DNA from: JAPPHA01 sp965220985
GTDB taxonomy: Bacteria > Pseudomonadota > Alphaproteobacteria > Rhodobacterales > Rhodobacteraceae
Reading direction: 5' to 3'
DNA: 64,000 nt
NCBI GenBank assembly: GCA_965220985.1
Contig: OZ244854.1
Coordinates: 3,906,001 to 3,970,000 of the forward strand
Part shown: positions 61,850 through 64,000 of the stretch, one piece after another
Layout: each line of letters begins with the position of its first letter
Numbering within the stretch: position 1 is the stretch's first letter
The notes under the pieces: generated by a model
Database searches by the model: none
What the model was told of the DNA's origin: nothing
What the model saw: only the letters and a program-made list of their open reading frames with translations
Translations under genes and position numbers: made by a program

Positions 61850-62965
61850 TCAGACCCGCAACCACTTCCGCGCCCGCGATGATTCGCGAATTGCCTCGAC
61901 CAGGCACTGGATCCGATGGGCCTGTCGAAACCCGAATGGTTCGGCCTCCCCTGAAACGACGGCAGCAGCAAATCGACCGATCTCGATCGCTTTCAGTTCG
62001 TTGAAGCCGATCTGATGGCCCGGCGCGACACAAAAACGTGCATAGGGATCATGCTCCGGCCCGCATTCGATCTTCGAAAACCCGCGCAGCCCTGCCCTGC
62101 CCTTCGCCTGGTAAAGATGCAACTCGTTCAAACGTTCCTGCGTGAACAGCAACGCGCCCTTCGAGCCGTGAATCTCGAAGTCATGCTGCATCTTGCGTCC
62201 CGTCGCGCACCAATTCGCCTCGATCGACCCACTGGCACCCGACGAGAACCTCAGAAATGCCCGTGACACATCATCCACCCTGACCGGCTGCCGTTTTCCG
62301 GCGCTGTCGATGCGGTGGTCGATGAGTGTCGTGCATTCTCCCATGACCTGCGCGATCGGACCGAGCAGATGCTCGGCAGTCGCGAGCGCATGACTGCCGA
62401 TGTCGGCAAGAGCGCCCCCACCCTTGGGATCATGGCGGAATGTGAATGGCCCGTTCGGGTCAGACATGTAGTCCTCGGCATGAATGCCCCGATAGCTGTA
62501 GATGTCTCCGAGTTCGCCCGATGCCACGAGATCGCGTGCCACTGCCATCAAGGGATTCGCGAGGTAATTGAACCCGACCTGCGTCTTGACGCCGGCAGCC
62601 TCCGCCACCTCGGTGAGTTCGAGCGCGCCGCGCGCCGACGGCGTCAGGGGTTTCTCGCAATAGACGTGCTTGCCTGCTGCAATCGCCGCCAGCCCGATCT
62701 CGCGGTGCAGCGACGTTGGCACCGAGATGTCGAGGATGTCGATTCCGGGATCGTCGACCAGTTCGCGCCAGTCTGCGGTCGACCGTTCGATGCCGAACTC
62801 TCGCCCGGCGGCGGCAGCCCGTTCCTCCGAGATCTCGGCAATTGCGGCGATCTCGAGCCGCGCCGTGTCAGCATAGGCGCGATTTGCCAATGCGTAGCCC
62901 ATGACATGAGTACGGCCCATGAAACCGCCACCGATCAATCCGACTCTGAGGGTTGGGACAGTCAT
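61850..62965 (-). CDS. Gfo/Idh/MocA family dehydrogenase
   Basis: NAD(P)-dependent sugar or polyol dehydrogenase of 371 residues. The N-terminal Rossmann domain has LRVGLIGGGFMGRTHVMGYA. The conserved CEKPLTPSARGALELTEVAE follows, and the C-terminal domain has GGGALADIGSHALATAEHLLG with the catalytic Asp/His pair. Myo-inositol 2-dehydrogenase (IolG) is one member type, and iolB is nearby, but family membership does not fix the substrate. The ATG at 62965 overlaps the upstream stop by one base; a GTG just before (62968) gives a four-base overlap. Confidence 0.86.
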   Translation of the reverse strand: MTVPTLRVGLIGGGFMGRTHVMGYALANRAYADTARLEIAAIAEISEERAAAAGREFGIERSTADWRELVDDPGIDILDISVPTSLHREIGLAAIAAGKHVYCEKPLTPSARGALELTEVAEAAGVKTQVGFNYLANPLMAVARDLVASGELGDIYSYRGIHAEDYMSDPNGPFTFRHDPKGGGALADIGSHALATAEHLLGPIAQVMGECTTLIDHRIDSAGKRQPVRVDDVSRAFLRFSSGASGSIEANWCATGRKMQHDFEIHGSKGALLFTQERLNELHLYQAKGRAGLRGFSKIECGPEHDPYARFCVAPGHQIGFNELKAIEIGRFAAAVVSGEAEPFGFRQAHRIQCLVEAIRESSRARKWLRV

Positions 62966-63912
62966 CACGATCTGAGGTTGACGATCAGCGACGGATCAAG
63001 CGTTCCCGCCAGATAATCGAGAACGTTCTGCGCAGCTTTTCTGGCCATTCGCGTCGCGCATTCCTCGGTCAAACCTGCCGAATGCGGGGTCGCGACGACC
63101 GATTGATGCGCAATCAACGGGTGATCGGCAGGCGGTGGCTCGGCGGCAAAGACATCGAGCCCGGCCGCCCCGACCCGCCCGTCTTCGAGCGCTTCGAGGA
63201 GCGCGGCCTCATCCACGATGCTGCCCCTGGCCGCATTGACGATGACAACCCCGGGCTTCATCCGGGAAAAAGACCGAGCGTCAAGGATTTGGGAATCCGT
63301 TGCCGGAATGTGAAGCGAAATCACGTCGGCAACAGCGAGCCCGTCATGGAGATTCGCGATTGGCGTTGCACCGTCGAACCCGTCGACATCGACGAACGGA
63401 TCATGGGCAAGGACCGTCATCCCCAATGCCTCGGCAATGCGGGCAACCCGGCGACCGATGCGGCCGAACCCGATGATCAGGAGTCTCTTGCCGTGCAGTT
63501 CACGCGGTTCAAGGTCGTCCCGATGGAGCCAGTCGCCATCGCGAAGCAGATTTGCGCTCTTGACCAACCGACGCGATGCGGCCAGCATGAGCATGATCGT
63601 GTGTTCGGCAACGGTGGCCGCATTGAGATCGCCGACGACCGCCAGCGTGATGTCCCTCTCATCCAGCGCGGCAACGTCAACAGCATCGTACCCGACTCCG
63701 TTTCGCGACACGACTTTCAGGCGAGGCGCCTTGGCGACAATGCTTCGGTTCAGGGTCTGCGTCCGCAGAACGAGTCCGTCTGCCGCCTCCATGTGGGCGA
63801 CATAGGCGGTCGGATCACGACTCGTCTCATGGACGAAAGTGACATCCGGGGCCGATTGCAGGACATCGATGCCTGCCTCATGCAGGGGACCCGCGACGAC
63901 GACGTGAGGCAT
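62965..63912 (-). CDS. D-isomer-specific 2-hydroxyacid dehydrogenase
   Basis: A 315-residue NAD-dependent dehydrogenase of the PGDH/glyoxylate reductase family. Features are LKVVSRNGVGYDAVDV, the cofactor motif LLIIGFGRIGRRVARIAEALGM, NAARGSIVDEAALLEAL and AAGLDVFAAEPPPADHPL. The catalytic His lies in ATPHSAGLTEE. It overlaps both neighbours by one base (TGATG). Context with a Gfo/Idh enzyme suggests a catabolic operon for a sugar acid or polyol. The start is the ATG at 63912. Confidence 0.87.
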   Translation of the reverse strand: MPHVVVAGPLHEAGIDVLQSAPDVTFVHETSRDPTAYVAHMEAADGLVLRTQTLNRSIVAKAPRLKVVSRNGVGYDAVDVAALDERDITLAVVGDLNAATVAEHTIMLMLAASRRLVKSANLLRDGDWLHRDDLEPRELHGKRLLIIGFGRIGRRVARIAEALGMTVLAHDPFVDVDGFDGATPIANLHDGLAVADVISLHIPATDSQILDARSFSRMKPGVVIVNAARGSIVDEAALLEALEDGRVGAAGLDVFAAEPPPADHPLIAHQSVVATPHSAGLTEECATRMARKAAQNVLDYLAGTLDPSLIVNLRS

Positions 63913-64000
63913 CAATATCCTCCGCTGTCATCGCGCTCTTCGGAACGGGATCGTCCGGTGAGTTCCTGAAAACGATCAAGAGTCTGGGCGGCCGCATCGG
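63912..64000 (-). CDS. C-terminal end of an upstream gene cut by the right edge
   Basis: The last 28 residues (AAAQTLDRFQELTGRSRSEE and a DDSGGY end) of a minus-strand gene whose TGA overlaps the ATG of the hydroxyacid dehydrogenase gene. Too little is present to assign a family. The exact one-base overlap, the same kind as between the next two genes, supports it being real and part of the operon. Confidence 0.65.
   Translation of the reverse strand, partial: DAAAQTLDRFQELTGRSRSEERDDSGGY

Overview
The window looks like chromosomal DNA of a GC-rich alphaproteobacterium, most like Rhodobacterales. The evidence is gene content and order: glyQ and glyS separated by a DUF6446 membrane-anchored protein, a small lipoprotein gene between sdhA and sdhB, an mdh-sucCDAB-lpd cluster whose E2 has two lipoyl domains, a TIGR02300 acidic protein next to a tRNA-Ala gene, Entner-Doudoroff edd-eda, and three genes of the ethylmalonyl-CoA pathway (ccrA, ecm, mch). 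I see no rRNA operon, CRISPR array, prophage or insertion sequence. The window is mostly well-packed core metabolism, with a few accessory genes.

Layout. 1-7166 (minus strand): glyS (cut by the left edge), DUF6446, glyQ, a ThDP-dependent decarboxylase resembling AruI, trkH and metZ. 7603-11893 (plus): D-3-hydroxybutyrate dehydrogenase, a glutathione S-transferase, edd and eda. 11939-16010 (minus): a sarcosine/dimethylglycine-dehydrogenase-like flavoprotein overlapping a non-pyrrolysine MttB-family methyltransferase, then ychF. 16200-21909 (plus): trpA, an FMN-dependent lactate dehydrogenase, rplY, pth, a NifU-like protein and tsaB. 22160-26859 (plus): a complete BMP-type nucleoside ABC importer, followed by an agmatinase-family ureohydrolase and an SLC13-type permease. 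30131-36519: an SF1 helicase, ccrA and a family II pyrophosphatase on the minus strand, then ecm on the plus strand. 36894-38468: a stand-alone AAA-ATPase/PD-(D/E)XK protein. 38637-43889 (minus): sdhCDA, a lipoprotein, sdhB, and upstream of them mch. 44145-54218 (plus): mdh, sucC, sucD, sucA, sucB, a VOC protein and lpdA. 54706-60292: a TIGR02300 protein, tRNA-Ala(CGC), a myo-inositol-type ABC importer with iolB, and tRNA-Ala(GGC). 60368-64000 (minus): a DAO-family oxidoreductase and an overlapping operon of a Gfo/Idh dehydrogenase, a D-2-hydroxyacid dehydrogenase and an upstream gene cut by the right edge.

How it fits together. Most of the oxidative TCA arm (2-oxoglutarate dehydrogenase, succinyl-CoA synthetase, succinate dehydrogenase, malate dehydrogenase) lies within 16 kb. 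mch sits between the two TCA blocks and is transcribed divergently from mdh. ccrA and ecm flank a pyrophosphatase gene about 8 kb away. The cell therefore appears able to assimilate acetyl-CoA or C4 storage compounds (hydroxybutyrate dehydrogenase is also present) through ethylmalonyl-CoA, to use sugars through the Entner-Doudoroff route, and to import nucleosides and an inositol-like polyol.

The strongest regulatory signals read directly from the sequence are two promoters with adjacent inverted repeats, one before the nucleoside importer (palindrome 22027-22046) and one before the inositol importer (inverted repeat 55298-55323). The best candidates for undescribed biology are the MttB/truncated-flavoprotein pair, the AAA-ATPase/nuclease gene with its overlapping leader mini-ORF, and several conserved-looking small proteins tightly coupled to housekeeping or catabolic genes.
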